DNA of 64,000 nt from Pararhizobium capsulatum DSM 1112 (GCF_030814475.1 NZ_JAUSVF010000002.1:62001-126000), one strand, 5' to 3'; positions 26,876 to 35,961 are shown, counted from the stretch's first letter. Made by a program: numbers and translations. Notes: generated from the letters alone by a model not told the origin.

Positions 26876-28006
26876 TTGAGCTCTGAACGAGTATGGAGCA
26901 CGCAATTGTTCGAGCGGAAGCAGGTCGGAACGATAGCGACGCTTGCGGTCGCCGCAATTGCGGCTGTCGTCATAATCGAGGTCGCCAATAGCAGAGTGAC
27001 GAACCGTTCGATCTCCGCGCGTATCCTTTCGAGCGGTAAGGACAAAGACAAAGCATCGGTCGATGAGCACGGGCGCTTCGCGGACGTCCCCGAGGATATC
27101 CCCGGACGCGGACTTCGCGACGTGCTGTGGCGTGTTTTCCACGAGGTCTCCGAGGACCGCGTCACACTGATCGCGGGAGGAGTGACCTTTTATCTTCTAC
27201 TCGCCTTGTTCCCAGGTGTGGCCGCACTGGTCTCCCTCTACGGGCTTATGGCCGACCCCGTGACGATCTCCGAGCACCTCCGCGACTTGGCCAGCGTTCT
27301 GCCGACCGGCACATTCGAGGTATTTTCCGAGCAGATCGAATCCGTCGTACGACGCCAGGACGCCACGCTGGGTATTACCTTCCTCGTCGGCCTCGGAATC
27401 GCTCTTTGGAGCACGCACAACGGGACACTCGCGGTATTTGACGCCATGAATGTCGCCTACGAGGAGGATGAAAAGCGCTCTTTCGTCCGAAGAAACCTTG
27501 TAGCGCTGTGCTTCACCGTCTGTGCGATGATCGCAGCGACTATCCTGGTTGGATTGTTTGCGGTGATGCCGGTCGTCATGTCCTACATTTGGCTGGCCGA
27601 GTGGGAGGAACAACTGGCCCTGCTCTTAAGGTGGCCGGTCCTTCTTATGGCGGTCTTTGTCGCGTCGACCGCCGTTTATCGTTTTGGTCCCAGCAGGCAG
27701 CCGGCGAAACTCCGATGGCTTACGTGGGGCGCGGTTCTCGCAACAGTTGGCTGGACGGCGATGACATGGGGATTTTCATGGTATCTCGACACGGTTGCTG
27801 ACTACAACGCAACATACGGGACGTTGGGTGGTCTCGTCGGTTTTCTCGTGTGGATCTGGCTGTCGGTTGCGATCTTGATAATGGGGGGTGAACTTAATGC
27901 TGAGCTTGAGCATCAGACGAGCAAGGACACCACAACGGGCCTGCCGTTGCCGATGGGCTCTCGGGGTGCCCAGGTTGCCGACACGTTAGGGAAGCAAGCT
28001 CCTTAG
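26876..28006 (+). CDS. YihY/BrkB family inner membrane protein
   Basis: 376 residues. An N-terminal segment with one hydrophobic helix (TIATLAVAAIAAVVIIEVA) and a charged linker precedes the six-helix YihY domain (about 85-345; RVTLIAGGVTFYLLLALFPG, NGTLAVFDAMNVAYEE, YGTLGGLVGFLVWIWLSVAI). No ATG exists before residue 100, so the TTG at 26876 is taken as start; this fits the N-terminal pattern of rhizobial relatives. The family was once mislabelled ribonuclease BN; its true function is unknown, with proposed roles in transport or envelope stress. It is divergent from the muralytic membrane protein. Confidence 0.8.
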   Translation: MSSERVWSTQLFERKQVGTIATLAVAAIAAVVIIEVANSRVTNRSISARILSSGKDKDKASVDEHGRFADVPEDIPGRGLRDVLWRVFHEVSEDRVTLIAGGVTFYLLLALFPGVAALVSLYGLMADPVTISEHLRDLASVLPTGTFEVFSEQIESVVRRQDATLGITFLVGLGIALWSTHNGTLAVFDAMNVAYEEDEKRSFVRRNLVALCFTVCAMIAATILVGLFAVMPVVMSYIWLAEWEEQLALLLRWPVLLMAVFVASTAVYRFGPSRQPAKLRWLTWGAVLATVGWTAMTWGFSWYLDTVADYNATYGTLGGLVGFLVWIWLSVAILIMGGELNAELEHQTSKDTTTGLPLPMGSRGAQVADTLGKQAP

Positions 28007-28102
28007 ACCCTCCGCCCCGGCAAAGCCAAAGTCATCCTCAAACTATGGGGGACGTCCGCGCGTCGCCGGAAAATCCTTGATATCCGATCACTCCGGAGCC
28101 AC

Positions 28103-28127
28103 GGAACTTAGATCCTGGCTGAATGTT
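28103..28127 (+). promoter_or_regulatory. Possible EcfG-type promoter (imperfect)
   Basis: GGAAC at 28103-28107, a 16-base spacer, then TGTT at 28124-28127 instead of the consensus CGTT. It lies 23 bp before the ATG at 28151. One mismatch makes it weaker evidence than the two consensus sites at 31557 and 34908. Confidence 0.35.
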
Positions 28128-28150
28128 CATAGGAGCAAAGAAGCGAACTT

Positions 28151-28441
28151 ATGGATCGCGACATCGAACCGCTGACTATTGGATTTATCAACCTTGCGGT
28201 GAGCGTTCTCGCTCTGACAGTTGCCTACGCATACACGTTACTCCATTCACTGACAGACGGTGAACGTCAAAACTGCCGCAGGCGTGGATGGTTCCCGAAA
28301 ACAGAACGACCCACTGCGAGCCATGGTCACAGCTGCCTTATCACCCGATCAATCCGCCGGCAAGAAGACGTCGATGACCGTGTCGACGTCAAGGCAAGCG
28401 GCCTCTCCCACCTCAACCAGCGTAGTGGGTACACCTTGTAG
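28151..28441 (+). CDS. Short membrane ORF of doubtful status
   Basis: The first 38 codons give a plausible single-helix membrane peptide (LTIGFINLAVSVLALTVAYA, then YTLLHSLTDGER). The rest of the frame is unlike protein and runs antisense to the MocA fragment. AGGAG lies 15 bases before the ATG, too far for a normal ribosome site. It could be a small stress gene whose 3' end was replaced when the MocA/hydroxylase fragments arrived, or chance. Confidence 0.3.
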   Translation: MDRDIEPLTIGFINLAVSVLALTVAYAYTLLHSLTDGERQNCRRRGWFPKTERPTASHGHSCLITRSIRRQEDVDDRVDVKASGLSHLNQRSGYTL

Positions 28442-28552
28442 TAACGCGCGCTCACCCGTGTCGCCCGTCAGTTGTTCAATACCAGGAAAAAAGGTTGCGG
28501 GCAGGATTAGTGGATGCCCGACGCTGCCGCCGAAGCTGGCGCGAACGGTCTG
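28349..28552 (-). pseudogene. C-terminal fragment of a MobA-like NTP transferase (MocA, molybdenum cofactor cytidylyltransferase type)
   Basis: The minus strand reads VRASFGGSVGHPLILPATFF, then GDTGERALLQGVPTTLVEVG and LDVDTVIDV, ending at 28349. This is the end of MocA-type enzymes (GxxGHPvlf, GdxGaralL, DvDTpeD), which attach CMP to molybdopterin for molybdenum hydroxylases. The catalytic N-terminal two thirds are missing. Its cut end abuts, on the opposite strand, a truncated molybdenum hydroxylase subunit. Such genes usually accompany each other, so a deletion and inversion of an ancestral cluster is likely. Confidence 0.6.
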
Positions 28553-28561
28553 TTCCACATT

Positions 28562-30286
28562 GTTTCGATGCGTCCCATTACGAGATGGGCGGCGAATATC
28601 ACAATCCGATGGAGGTTTTCGCATCTGCCGTGCTCTGGGAAAAAGACGGCGAGCTGACGATCCATGACAAGACGCAAGGGTCGCAGAACAGCCACGAGTA
28701 CGTCTGCAACGTCTTCGGTCTTGATCCGGAGAAGGTCGTCGTCAAGAATGCCTTCGGCGGCGGTGCGTTCGGCCAGGCTCTGAGGCCGAAATACCAGCTC
28801 TTCCTCGCCGTCATGGCCAGCCTTGACCTGAAGCGGTCGATGAAGGTCGAGATGAGCCGGCGCGAGATGTTCTATCTCACATAGCGTCCCTCCAGCTTCC
28901 AGACGGCATCGCTGGCAGCGAACACGGAAGGGCATCTGACGGCGGTCACGCGCAACGCCGTGCATGCGACATCCCGCTACGAGGACTATCAGGAGAACGT
29001 CGCCAACTGGTCAGCGTTGGCTTACACCTGCGACAACGTCAAGATCGCCTATGAGGTTGGCAAGCTCGACGTTTCGACGCCTGGCGACATGCGCGCTCTG
29101 GGTGCCGCCACCGGCGTCACTGCACTGGAAGCGGCGATGGATGAACTCGCCTATGCCGTCGGCATTGATCCGCTCGACCTGCGCATCCGTAACTTCGCCC
29201 ATCGCGACCAGATGCAAGACAAGCAGTTCACCTCCAAGGCCCTGCATGCCTGCTATCGGGAGGGCGCTGCCCGTTTCGGCTGGTCGAAGCGGTCCCATGA
29301 ACCGCGCTCCATGCGCGAGGGTCATGAGCTGATCGGCTGGGGCATGGCGACCGGCATCTGGGAAGCGATGATGTCGCCGGCGGAAGCCAAGGTTCGGTAT
29401 TCCGTCGATGGCAAAGTTACCGTCTCTGCCGCGGCCTCCGATATCGGCACCGGCACCTATACGATCCTCGGCCAGCTGGGCGCTGATGCGTTTGGTGTGC
29501 CTCTGGATGACGTGACCGTGCAGATCGCGGACTCCACCCTGCCGAAAACCGGCGTTCAGGGCGGTTCATGGACGGCGGCATCGACCGGATCGGCCGTTCA
29601 GGCCGCGTCAAGGGCCGTGATCGCGACCCTTCTGAAACATGCCAGCAGGCTGGAAAATTCGCCTCTGGCCAAGGTTGAAGCCGATCAGGTGGAGATCATC
29701 GATGGGCGCTTTTGTGCTGGAAGCCAATCATCAGGTCGGCATGAGCGTTTCGGAGATCATGGAACGGGCAGGCCTTTCCAACATCGAGGAACACGCCAAA
29801 GTCGGCCCCGATATGATGACCATGCGGAAGTTTGCGGCCTACACGCATTCCGTGGTCTTCGTCGAAGTCCGCGTCGATGACGAGCTTGGTGTTGCGCGGG
29901 TCACCCGCGTCGTCAGCGCCATTGCTGCGGGGCGTATCCTAAACCCGAAGACGGCCCGCAGCCAGATTCTCGGCGGCGTGGTCGTGGGGCTCGGAGCGGC
30001 GTTGCATGAAGAAGGCATGATCGATCATCGCACCGGCCGGATCATGAACCCCAATATCGCCGAGTATCATGTCCCCGCCCATGCCGATGTCGAGGATATC
30101 GACGTCATCTTCGTCGATGAGGACGATGACAAGGCAAGCCCGATCGGCGTCAAGGGCCTGGGTGAAATCGGCATCGTCGGCGTGGCGGCCGCCGTGTCCA
30201 ACGCCATCTTCCACGCCACGGGAAAACGCATCCGCAGTTTCCCCATCACACTGGACAAAATTCTCACAGCCGAGGCACAACAATGA
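28562..30286 (+). pseudogene. Xanthine dehydrogenase/aldehyde oxidoreductase molybdenum-binding subunit, truncated and broken
   Basis: The sequence begins inside the gene (YEMGGEYHNPMEVFASAVLW), lacking roughly the first 200-250 residues. The molybdopterin contact GGGAFGQALR follows. An amber codon at 28882-28884 (FYLT, stop, RPSS) interrupts it where relatives usually have His. A frameshift near 29705 moves the rest (AFVLEANHQVGMSVSEIMER) to another frame. The catalytic Glu region GVKGLGEIG is intact near the end. The subunit would need FeS and FAD partners, which are absent. Its stop overlaps the start of the catalase-like gene (ATGA). Confidence 0.85.
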
Positions 30287-31428
30287 ACAGCCTATTACCC
30301 TTCAAGCCGGTCCCATTCTCGCCGGATGTCGAGATCATACAACCGGACGAGCCGGCAACGGCGCGCGAACTGGCAAAGACCATGCTGTCGATTGCCGAAA
30401 AGACCTATGCCGACAGCGGCCACGGCATCCGCTCAGTGCATGCCAAGAGCCATGGCCTATTGGAAGCCCGTGTCGACGTTGTTGACGGTCTGCCGCCCGA
30501 ACTTGCGCAAGGGATCTTTGCGGAACCGCGCAGCGACGATGCGATCATCCGCCTTTCAACAACACCGGGCGATCTGCTGCACGACAGCGTCTCGACACCC
30601 CGCGGGTTAGAGCTGAAAATCATGGACGTCGAAGGCCCCCGCCTGCCCGGCTCTGAGAATTCCGCAAGCCAGGATTTCGTCATGGTCAACGGCAAGGAGT
30701 TCAACTCGCCGAGCGGCGAGGCCTTCGTGAAGAACCGCAAGCTTCTGGCGGCAACGACCGACCGCATGGAGGGCACGAAGGAGTTCATTGCCAGCGTCTT
30801 CAAGAAAGTCGAAGGGGCGCTCGAAACCTTCGGCACGGAAAGTGCGACGCTCAAGACGCTCGGCGGAAACCCGGAGACCCACATTCTCGGAGACAGCTTT
30901 TTTGCGCAGCTGCCGTTGCGCTACGGAAACCATATCGCTAAATACGCGGTCGTGCCCGCCTCGGACAATCTCAAGGCGTTGACCGGCACCACCCTTGATA
31001 CATCCGATGATGCGGATGCCATCCGCCACGCCGTTCAGGATTTCTTCGAGACCGAAACCGCCGTCTGGCATTTGCAAGTCCAGCTCTGCACCAATCTCGA
31101 CGCCATGCCTGTCGAAGGCATTGACGCCTGGGACGAGGCGAAAAGCCCGTTCGTGACCGTCGCCCACATCACGGCGGCTCCCCAGTCAGCCTGGAGCGAG
31201 AGCCGCGCCGAGGCTGTCGATGACGGCATGCATTTCAGCCCCTGGAATGGCATTACGGCGCACCAGCCGCTGGGCTCGACCATGCGCCTTCGAAAGCTTG
31301 CCTATGAGCGCTCCTCTGCTTTCCGCTCCCAGCGCAATGAGATCCCCGTGACCGAGCCGATGGTCTGTCCATTCGGTCACCATCGCGAGATTATGCCCTC
31401 GCAGCAGACGCCGATCCTGAAGCAGTAA
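30283..31428 (+). CDS. Catalase-related haem protein
   Basis: 381 residues of the small catalase-like family (catalase core fold, lacking most of the arm and C-terminal parts). The likely distal His lies in SVHAKSHG and the proximal Tyr in LRKLAYERSSAFR. Family members act as weak catalases or haem peroxidases using organic donors. The ATG overlaps the stop of the broken hydroxylase gene, so ancestral translation was coupled; it may now need its own promoter inside the pseudogene. It is followed by a 26-codon membrane peptide and then katE, forming an oxidative stress group. Confidence 0.83.
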   Translation: MNSLLPFKPVPFSPDVEIIQPDEPATARELAKTMLSIAEKTYADSGHGIRSVHAKSHGLLEARVDVVDGLPPELAQGIFAEPRSDDAIIRLSTTPGDLLHDSVSTPRGLELKIMDVEGPRLPGSENSASQDFVMVNGKEFNSPSGEAFVKNRKLLAATTDRMEGTKEFIASVFKKVEGALETFGTESATLKTLGGNPETHILGDSFFAQLPLRYGNHIAKYAVVPASDNLKALTGTTLDTSDDADAIRHAVQDFFETETAVWHLQVQLCTNLDAMPVEGIDAWDEAKSPFVTVAHITAAPQSAWSESRAEAVDDGMHFSPWNGITAHQPLGSTMRLRKLAYERSSAFRSQRNEIPVTEPMVCPFGHHREIMPSQQTPILKQ

Positions 31429-31467
31429 GCGCGAAAATCACTTTCCAGACAGTAGAAGGAGCACATT

Positions 31468-31548
31468 ATGGCATCGGAATGGCCCATGTGGATTCTGCAG
31501 GCCATTTCACTCGGTCTGTTTGTCGGCTGTTTATTTATCAAAGCGTAG
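31468..31548 (+). CDS. 26-residue single-helix membrane peptide
   Basis: ATG at 31468 with GAAGGAG at good spacing, ending at TAG 31546-31548. The peptide is one hydrophobic helix with a Trp-rich start (MASEWPMWILQAISLGLFVG, then CLFIKA). It lies 39 bp after the catalase-like gene in the same direction and directly before the EcfG-type promoter of katE. The ribosome site, position and helix support a real gene. It may modify a membrane partner; I know of no assigned function. Confidence 0.55.
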   Translation: MASEWPMWILQAISLGLFVGCLFIKA

Positions 31549-31556
31549 CCTTCGCC

Positions 31557-31581
31557 GGAACAATCCCCCGGTGCTTCCGTT
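31557..31581 (+). promoter_or_regulatory. EcfG (general stress sigma) type promoter for katE
   Basis: GGAAC at 31557-31561, exactly 16 bases, then CGTT at 31578-31581. This matches the alphaproteobacterial EcfG/RpoE2 consensus. The predicted start of transcription is near 31588, leaving a leader of about 26 bases before the katE ATG with its AAGGGG site. Catalase genes are known members of the EcfG regulon in rhizobia. Confidence 0.75.
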
Positions 31582-31613
31582 TGCGAACCAGTGCAACATG
31601 AAGGGGATCACAC

Positions 31614-33710
31614 ATGTCTGATGGCGCACCATTCAATGAAATCCGTGGATCTGGTGGCGAGACTCATCAGCAGTGTCCAGAGAAAAGCTCGCAGGATCGC
31701 GATGAAACGCTGACAACCAATCAGGGCATCGCGATTTCGGACAATCAGAACAGCCTGAAATCGGGCGCGCGTGGTCCGACGCTTCTCGAAGACTTTGTCC
31801 TGCGGGAGAAAATCTTTCATTTCGACCATGAGCGGATTCCGGAGCGCATCGTTCATGCCCGCGGCTCAGGGGCTCACGGATATTTCGAGGTCACCGACAA
31901 TCTTTCCGATGTCACCAAGGCCGATCTGTTCCAGCGCGCCGGCGAGAAGACGCCTGTCTTCGTCCGTTTCTCCACCGTAGCAGGCGGCGCGGGATCGGTT
32001 GATACCCCGAGAGACGTACGCGGCTTTGCCGTGAAATTCTATACTAAAGAAGGCAATTGGGACCTCGTTGGCAACAACATTCCAGTCTTCTTCATCCAAG
32101 ATGCGATGAAGTTTCCGGACCTTGTGCATGCAGTGAAAATGGAATCCGACCGCGCTTACCCGCAGGCAGGTAGCGCCCATGATACGTTCTGGGACTGGGC
32201 ATCGCTCATGCCCGAAACCACCCACATGCTAATGTGGGCGATGTCAGACCGCACGATCCCTCGATCGCTTCGGACCATGCAGGGTTTCGGCATCCACACC
32301 TTCCGCTTCGTCGATGCCGACGGAAAATCCACCTTCGTGAAATTTCACTGGAGGCCGAAACTTGGCATCCAGTCCACGGTCTGGGAAGAGGCGCTGAAGC
32401 TGCAGGCCGCCGATAACGACTTTCATCGCCGCGACCTGTTCGAATCCATTGCCGCCGGGAATTTTCCGGAATGGGAACTCGGCGTCCAACTTTTCGACGA
32501 AGCGTTTGCCAAAAGTCTTGACTATGATGTTCTCGACCCGACAAAGATCATCCCCGAAGAAGTGCTACCGTTGCGCAAGGTCGGCCGGCTGGTGCTGGAT
32601 CGCAATCCAGACAATTTCTTCGCCGAAACCGAGCAGGTCGCCTACTGTCCTGCCAACATCGTTCCCGGCATCGACTTCAGCAACGATCCTTTGTTGCAGG
32701 GTCGCCTGTTCAGCTATCTCGACACGCAGAAGTCCCGGCTCGGGACCGCCAATTTCCACCAACTGCCGATCAATGCGCCCAAGTGTCCCGTCATGAATTT
32801 TCAGCGGGACGGGCAGATGCAGATGACTGTGCCGAAGGGGCGGGCGAATTACGAGCCGAACAGCCTTGCCGCCCATGGCGAGATGGGCGGTCCAAGAGAG
32901 TGTCCCGTCACCGGGTTCCGTACCTTTGAGGGCCAGGCCCAGAAGCAGGAGCAGGGCGACAAGCTGCGTGTCCGTGCCGAACTTTTTGCGGATCACTTCA
33001 GTCAGGCGCGTCTGTTTTGGACATCGCAGACGACCTCCGAGCAGGCCCATATTGCCTCCTCCTTCGTCTTCGAACTGTCGAAGGTCGGCCTGGATCAGGT
33101 ACCCCCGCGGATGGTCGCCAATTTGCGGAACGTCGATGAGGCGCTCGCCAAGCGCGTTGCAGATGGTCTCGGCATCGACTTGCCGAAGAAATCGCAAGCT
33201 GCACGGGAACCCGTTGATATGGCCCCCTCACCGGCACTCTCGATCCAGAAGAATATGATCGATACCGTCGAGGGTCGAAAAATCGGCATCCTTATCGCCG
33301 ACGGGACCCATGCAAAAGTCCTGAAGAGCCTTGTCGACGCGATCAAGAAGGCGGGCGCGACGCCCTTCATTGTCGCGCCAAAGGTGGGCAAGGTTGCACT
33401 CTCTGGTGGTGAGCCAATCAAGGCTGATGGTCAGTTGGCCGGCTCACCCTCGCCTATCTTCGACGCTGTTGCCGTCCTACTGTCAGAGGAAGGCTGCAAG
33501 ATGCTTCTCAAGGAAGGAGCCGCAATACAGTGGGTGATGGATGCCTTCGGTCATCTGAAGGCAATCGGCTTTGTCGAGACGTCCAAGCCCCTTCTCGACA
33601 AGGCAGGCATCGAACCAGATGACGGTGTGGTTTCATTGACCAACAGGTTCATCGAGGCTGCTGCCAAGCGGTATTGGGATCGTGAACCGAACGTGCGCAT
33701 GTTGGTGTAG
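31614..33710 (+). CDS. katE: Large-subunit monofunctional catalase, HPII type
   Basis: 698 residues, the length of clade 2 large catalases. The core has the distal His81 in [11 protein letters not shown], the distal Asn in [11 protein letters not shown], and the proximal Tyr in [15 protein letters not shown]-terminal flavodoxin/DJ-1-like domain (about 560-698; [20 protein letters not shown]) is present as in KatE. It dismutates hydrogen peroxide in the cytoplasm, chiefly in stationary phase and general stress. AAGGGG precedes the ATG. It has its own EcfG-type promoter and a strong terminator, so it is a single-gene unit. Confidence 0.95.
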   Translation: MSDGAPFNEIRGSGGETHQQCPEKSSQDRDETLTTNQGIAISDNQNSLKSGARGPTLLEDFVLREKIFHFDHERIPERIVHARGSGAHGYFEVTDNLSDVTKADLFQRAGEKTPVFVRFSTVAGGAGSVDTPRDVRGFAVKFYTKEGNWDLVGNNIPVFFIQDAMKFPDLVHAVKMESDRAYPQAGSAHDTFWDWASLMPETTHMLMWAMSDRTIPRSLRTMQGFGIHTFRFVDADGKSTFVKFHWRPKLGIQSTVWEEALKLQAADNDFHRRDLFESIAAGNFPEWELGVQLFDEAFAKSLDYDVLDPTKIIPEEVLPLRKVGRLVLDRNPDNFFAETEQVAYCPANIVPGIDFSNDPLLQGRLFSYLDTQKSRLGTANFHQLPINAPKCPVMNFQRDGQMQMTVPKGRANYEPNSLAAHGEMGGPRECPVTGFRTFEGQAQKQEQGDKLRVRAELFADHFSQARLFWTSQTTSEQAHIASSFVFELSKVGLDQVPPRMVANLRNVDEALAKRVADGLGIDLPKKSQAAREPVDMAPSPALSIQKNMIDTVEGRKIGILIADGTHAKVLKSLVDAIKKAGATPFIVAPKVGKVALSGGEPIKADGQLAGSPSPIFDAVAVLLSEEGCKMLLKEGAAIQWVMDAFGHLKAIGFVETSKPLLDKAGIEPDDGVVSLTNRFIEAAAKRYWDREPNVRMLV

Positions 33711-33734
33711 CCCCCTGGTGCTACGCCTCGGCAA

Positions 33735-33766
33735 AAATAGCCCCTGTTGTTTCGCAGGGGCTATTT
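33735..33766 (+). terminator. Intrinsic terminator of katE
   Basis: AAATAGCCCCTG at 33735-33746 pairs perfectly with CAGGGGCTATTT at 33755-33766 across an 8-base loop, 25 bp after the katE stop. The arm ends in TTT on one strand and starts with AAA on the other, so it may work in both directions. Confidence 0.8.
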
Positions 33767-33846
33767 CGTGTTAGGCGAGGACACACCTCTGTCTTGCCGG
33801 CCCCATCAGCTCTCGATATGGCGTGAGTTGTCGGCCGCGACCGCCC

Positions 33847-34086
33847 TCATCGTTTTCTACCTGCTGATCGCGTACGACGACAAGGGGCCTTGGCCATATT
33901 GGTCGCTGGACCATAAGCGGTGACGTGCCATATCCGGGCGCTGATAGCGATGCCGCTCGGATCGTCGTCGGCGGCTCCGGTTATCAGACTGGGGCCGAGT
34001 TGTTTGAGACCGCTGCTCTGCTTACCTCCGGATGGATCCGGGTCGAAATCGCTGCGGGCAAGCGGTGGATAGAATGTCGAATTCAT
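33847..34086 (-). pseudogene. N-terminal remnant of an Nramp-type divalent metal transporter
   Basis: From an ATG at 34086 the minus strand reads a short polar start, then LKQLGPSLITGAADDDPSGI, the hallmark first-helix motif (DPSG/DPGN) of Nramp Mn/Fe transporters in its DDDPSGIA variant. After DPSGIA the sequence jumps to ISARIWHVTAYG, which corresponds to a region about 25 residues further on in relatives (EISARIG.V). The frame then ends at 33847. So there is an internal deletion, and everything after the first helices is missing. Confidence 0.6.
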
Positions 34087-34109
34087 GGGTTCCTCCCTGC
34101 CGCACATAA

Positions 34110-34690
34110 CTTATTGCGCGCCCTCGAAGACATGGTTAGGACCTCCCAGCATCGCCATGAAACTGGGAGCTTGTTGAAACATCTGCGGCATGCGCTCACG
34201 GTCGAGCGAGGCCCCCTGTTCTGCGCGCAAGATTGTGTCGTTTCATTGGTAATGCAGACCAGCCCTTTTACGGTCGCGGTCTCGTCGCGGAGAGAAGTGA
34301 AGGAAAACGTCAATGTTGTCTCTTCTGGTTCGCCATACCGCGCCATGGCAGGTGGTCGAAGCGGCTGGCCTCCCCATTGAAGGCCTTTTCGATGATGGGG
34401 CTGAGGGCATACATGACGTCCGGCCATAGGTCGGGAAGCGTCGTGCCGATGGCACGTATTGCCCTCGGCCCCATGATCGGCCGATAGTCATTGGAAAAGA
34501 ATTAGAGCTCAGGTCCCCGGAGAACGTACTTCGACTCCGGAGAGTTGAGGATAAGATTCACGGCGAATTTCAGCGTCGGAGGCCAGGCGTCCGGCATCCC
34601 CATTGGGTTCTGGGACCAATCGAATGCGTTCATTTCACTTGAAACGCCGCCTTCTCCCGTAAAAACAACGGCCTATAGAAACAGTCAGAA
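34110..34690 (-). pseudogene. PAS-type sensor kinase N-terminal remnant, multiply frameshifted
   Basis: On the minus strand, pieces in successive frames follow the order of the N-terminal PAS module of hybrid kinases. They are MNAFDWSQNPMGMPDAWPPT (from 34633), NDYRPIMGPRAIRAIGTTLP then DLW, FSFTSLRDETATVKGLVCIT, and finally MPQMFQQAPSFMAMLGGP. At least two frameshifts and an early stop occur, and no kinase domain follows. The same module begins the intact kinase at 35962 (DFDWSATPLGSSSSW, IYNDPYRRILGAKH), so the remnant is a decayed paralogue. Confidence 0.65.
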
Positions 34691-34802
34691 TATCCTGCAA
34701 GTAACGCCCGCCTTACCTGACCGGATTTAAGATTGAATCTTATTCGAGGACCGGGGTGACTGATACACCAGGTTTCACCGACGAACTAGCATCTCGCTCG
34801 TA

Positions 34803-34877
34803 TTAGCGCAGGCCAAAAAACGACAGTACAGCAATGACTATTACGACGAGTCCAACAATATAGATCAATCGGTTCAT
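34803..34877 (-). CDS. 24-residue membrane peptide under an EcfG-type promoter
   Basis: ATG at 34877 on the minus strand, stop at 34803-34805. The product is one hydrophobic helix with basic ends (MNRLIYIVGLVVIVIAVLSF, then FGLR). AGAGGAA lies at proper spacing before the ATG. A consensus EcfG promoter at 34908-34932 would start a transcript with a leader of about 25 bases. Promoter, ribosome site, helix and a clean stop agree, so this is a real gene despite its size. Similar tiny membrane peptides are common in rhizobia, but no function is known. Confidence 0.7.
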   Translation of the reverse strand: MNRLIYIVGLVVIVIAVLSFFGLR

Positions 34878-34907
34878 GACGAGTTCCTCTCAATTTCAAC
34901 GTGTCAA

Positions 34908-34932
34908 AACGTTCACTGAAACAATTGGTTCC
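34908..34932 (-). promoter_or_regulatory. EcfG (general stress sigma) type promoter for the 24-residue peptide gene
   Basis: On the minus strand GGAAC (34932-34928), exactly 16 bases, then CGTT (34911-34908), identical in layout to the katE promoter. It ends 30 bp before the ATG at 34877. Confidence 0.75.
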
Positions 34933-34937
34933 TTAGT

Positions 34938-34970
34938 CGAGCCAGCAGCGTTGGGGTAGCCACTGGCTCG
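34938..34970. repeat. Inverted repeat, possible terminator
   Basis: CGAGCCAG at 34938-34945 pairs with CTGGCTCG at 34963-34970, followed on the plus strand by CTTGTTTT. It could end plus-strand transcription, but no intact plus-strand gene precedes it closely. It lies just upstream of the EcfG-type promoter on the minus strand. Confidence 0.35.
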
Positions 34971-35091
34971 CTTGTTTTGCTCATCTACAAGCGCACAAGC
35001 ACCAGCGTCGAATTGACCGACGCCAGTATTATAGATTTCTAATACAACACGCAAACTTCACAAGGAAAATCTAGCAAGGTCTCTCTAACGA

Positions 35092-35823
35092 TTGGCTGAT
35101 TGGCGACGGCCGTCGGCCGTCGCGGGCATTTTTTTCGGGGTGGGTGCAGCATCGTTCCTTATCCTGTCTGCGTTGGCGAAAGATCGATTGGATCAGGTAG
35201 GCGGATCGACGGTAACTCGCGGCATGGCGATCCTTCGACTCGTCACATCCCTGAGTTGGACGATCGGGCAAGCCCCAGGGTGCGGTCCTCGTTTCGAAGA
35301 CGGGATTCCCCGGAGTGTTCCTGGGGCCGGCTCCCTCGCAGCCTTGTCACTGGCAATCGTGGTCATTACCCACGTACGCGCCGTTGCGACAGTTTCAGAG
35401 GAGAGGCCTAAGTTGGGTCTCGAAGTTGCACCGGACCGCGTCAGCAATCATTGCGCTGGCCGCGTTTCAGGGGCTTCTGTTTGTAGGATTTGCTCTCTTC
35501 GCCGCGTATTTCCTGATGGCGCTCCTTTGGCCAACGTTGACATCGCTCTATCTCGGCCAAATTCCGAGAGCGGCCGGGATCGGAATCATCAGCATCGTCG
35601 GGATGGCCGTCGTGCAGGACCTCTTGCCGGGCGAGCTGGGATCGCCTCGGCGCTATTCGGCAACACGATCAGCGTTGGCTTCCTACTTTCGGGGCTCGGC
35701 ACAGGTGTGTGGGCAAACGGGTTTGGATACTGGTCCCTGTTCTCACTTTGCACAGGCCTCTGCGGATTGGGTATAGTCGCGTTGTTGCCAGGCCGACATA
35801 CATCAACAGTGTCGACGCGATAG
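35092..35823 (+). pseudogene. MFS transporter (sugar efflux type) remnant, multiply frameshifted
   Basis: Successive frames give membrane-helix segments in the order of the C-terminal half of SetA/SotA-like exporters. They are VAGIFFGVGAASFLILSALA, then GAVLVSKTGFPGVFLG, AGSLAALSLAIVVITHVRAV, LLFVGFALFAAYFLMALLWP, AVVQDLLPGELG and SALFGNTISVGFLLSGLGTG. At least four frame changes are needed and the first half of the gene is absent. It cannot function. It lies between the tiny membrane gene and the intact hybrid kinase. Confidence 0.65.
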
Positions 35824-35961
35824 GTCGTGATTCGATTATTGTCGGCCGAAGGGGTGGCAGCTCGTTTACCGTTAGCTATATGCACCCGTTGAAGTCGTTG
35901 TGATGGCTTTCCGTTACGAGCGACTACTTATCGTGGTCGTTGAGCGGGAGTGTGACGCAGG

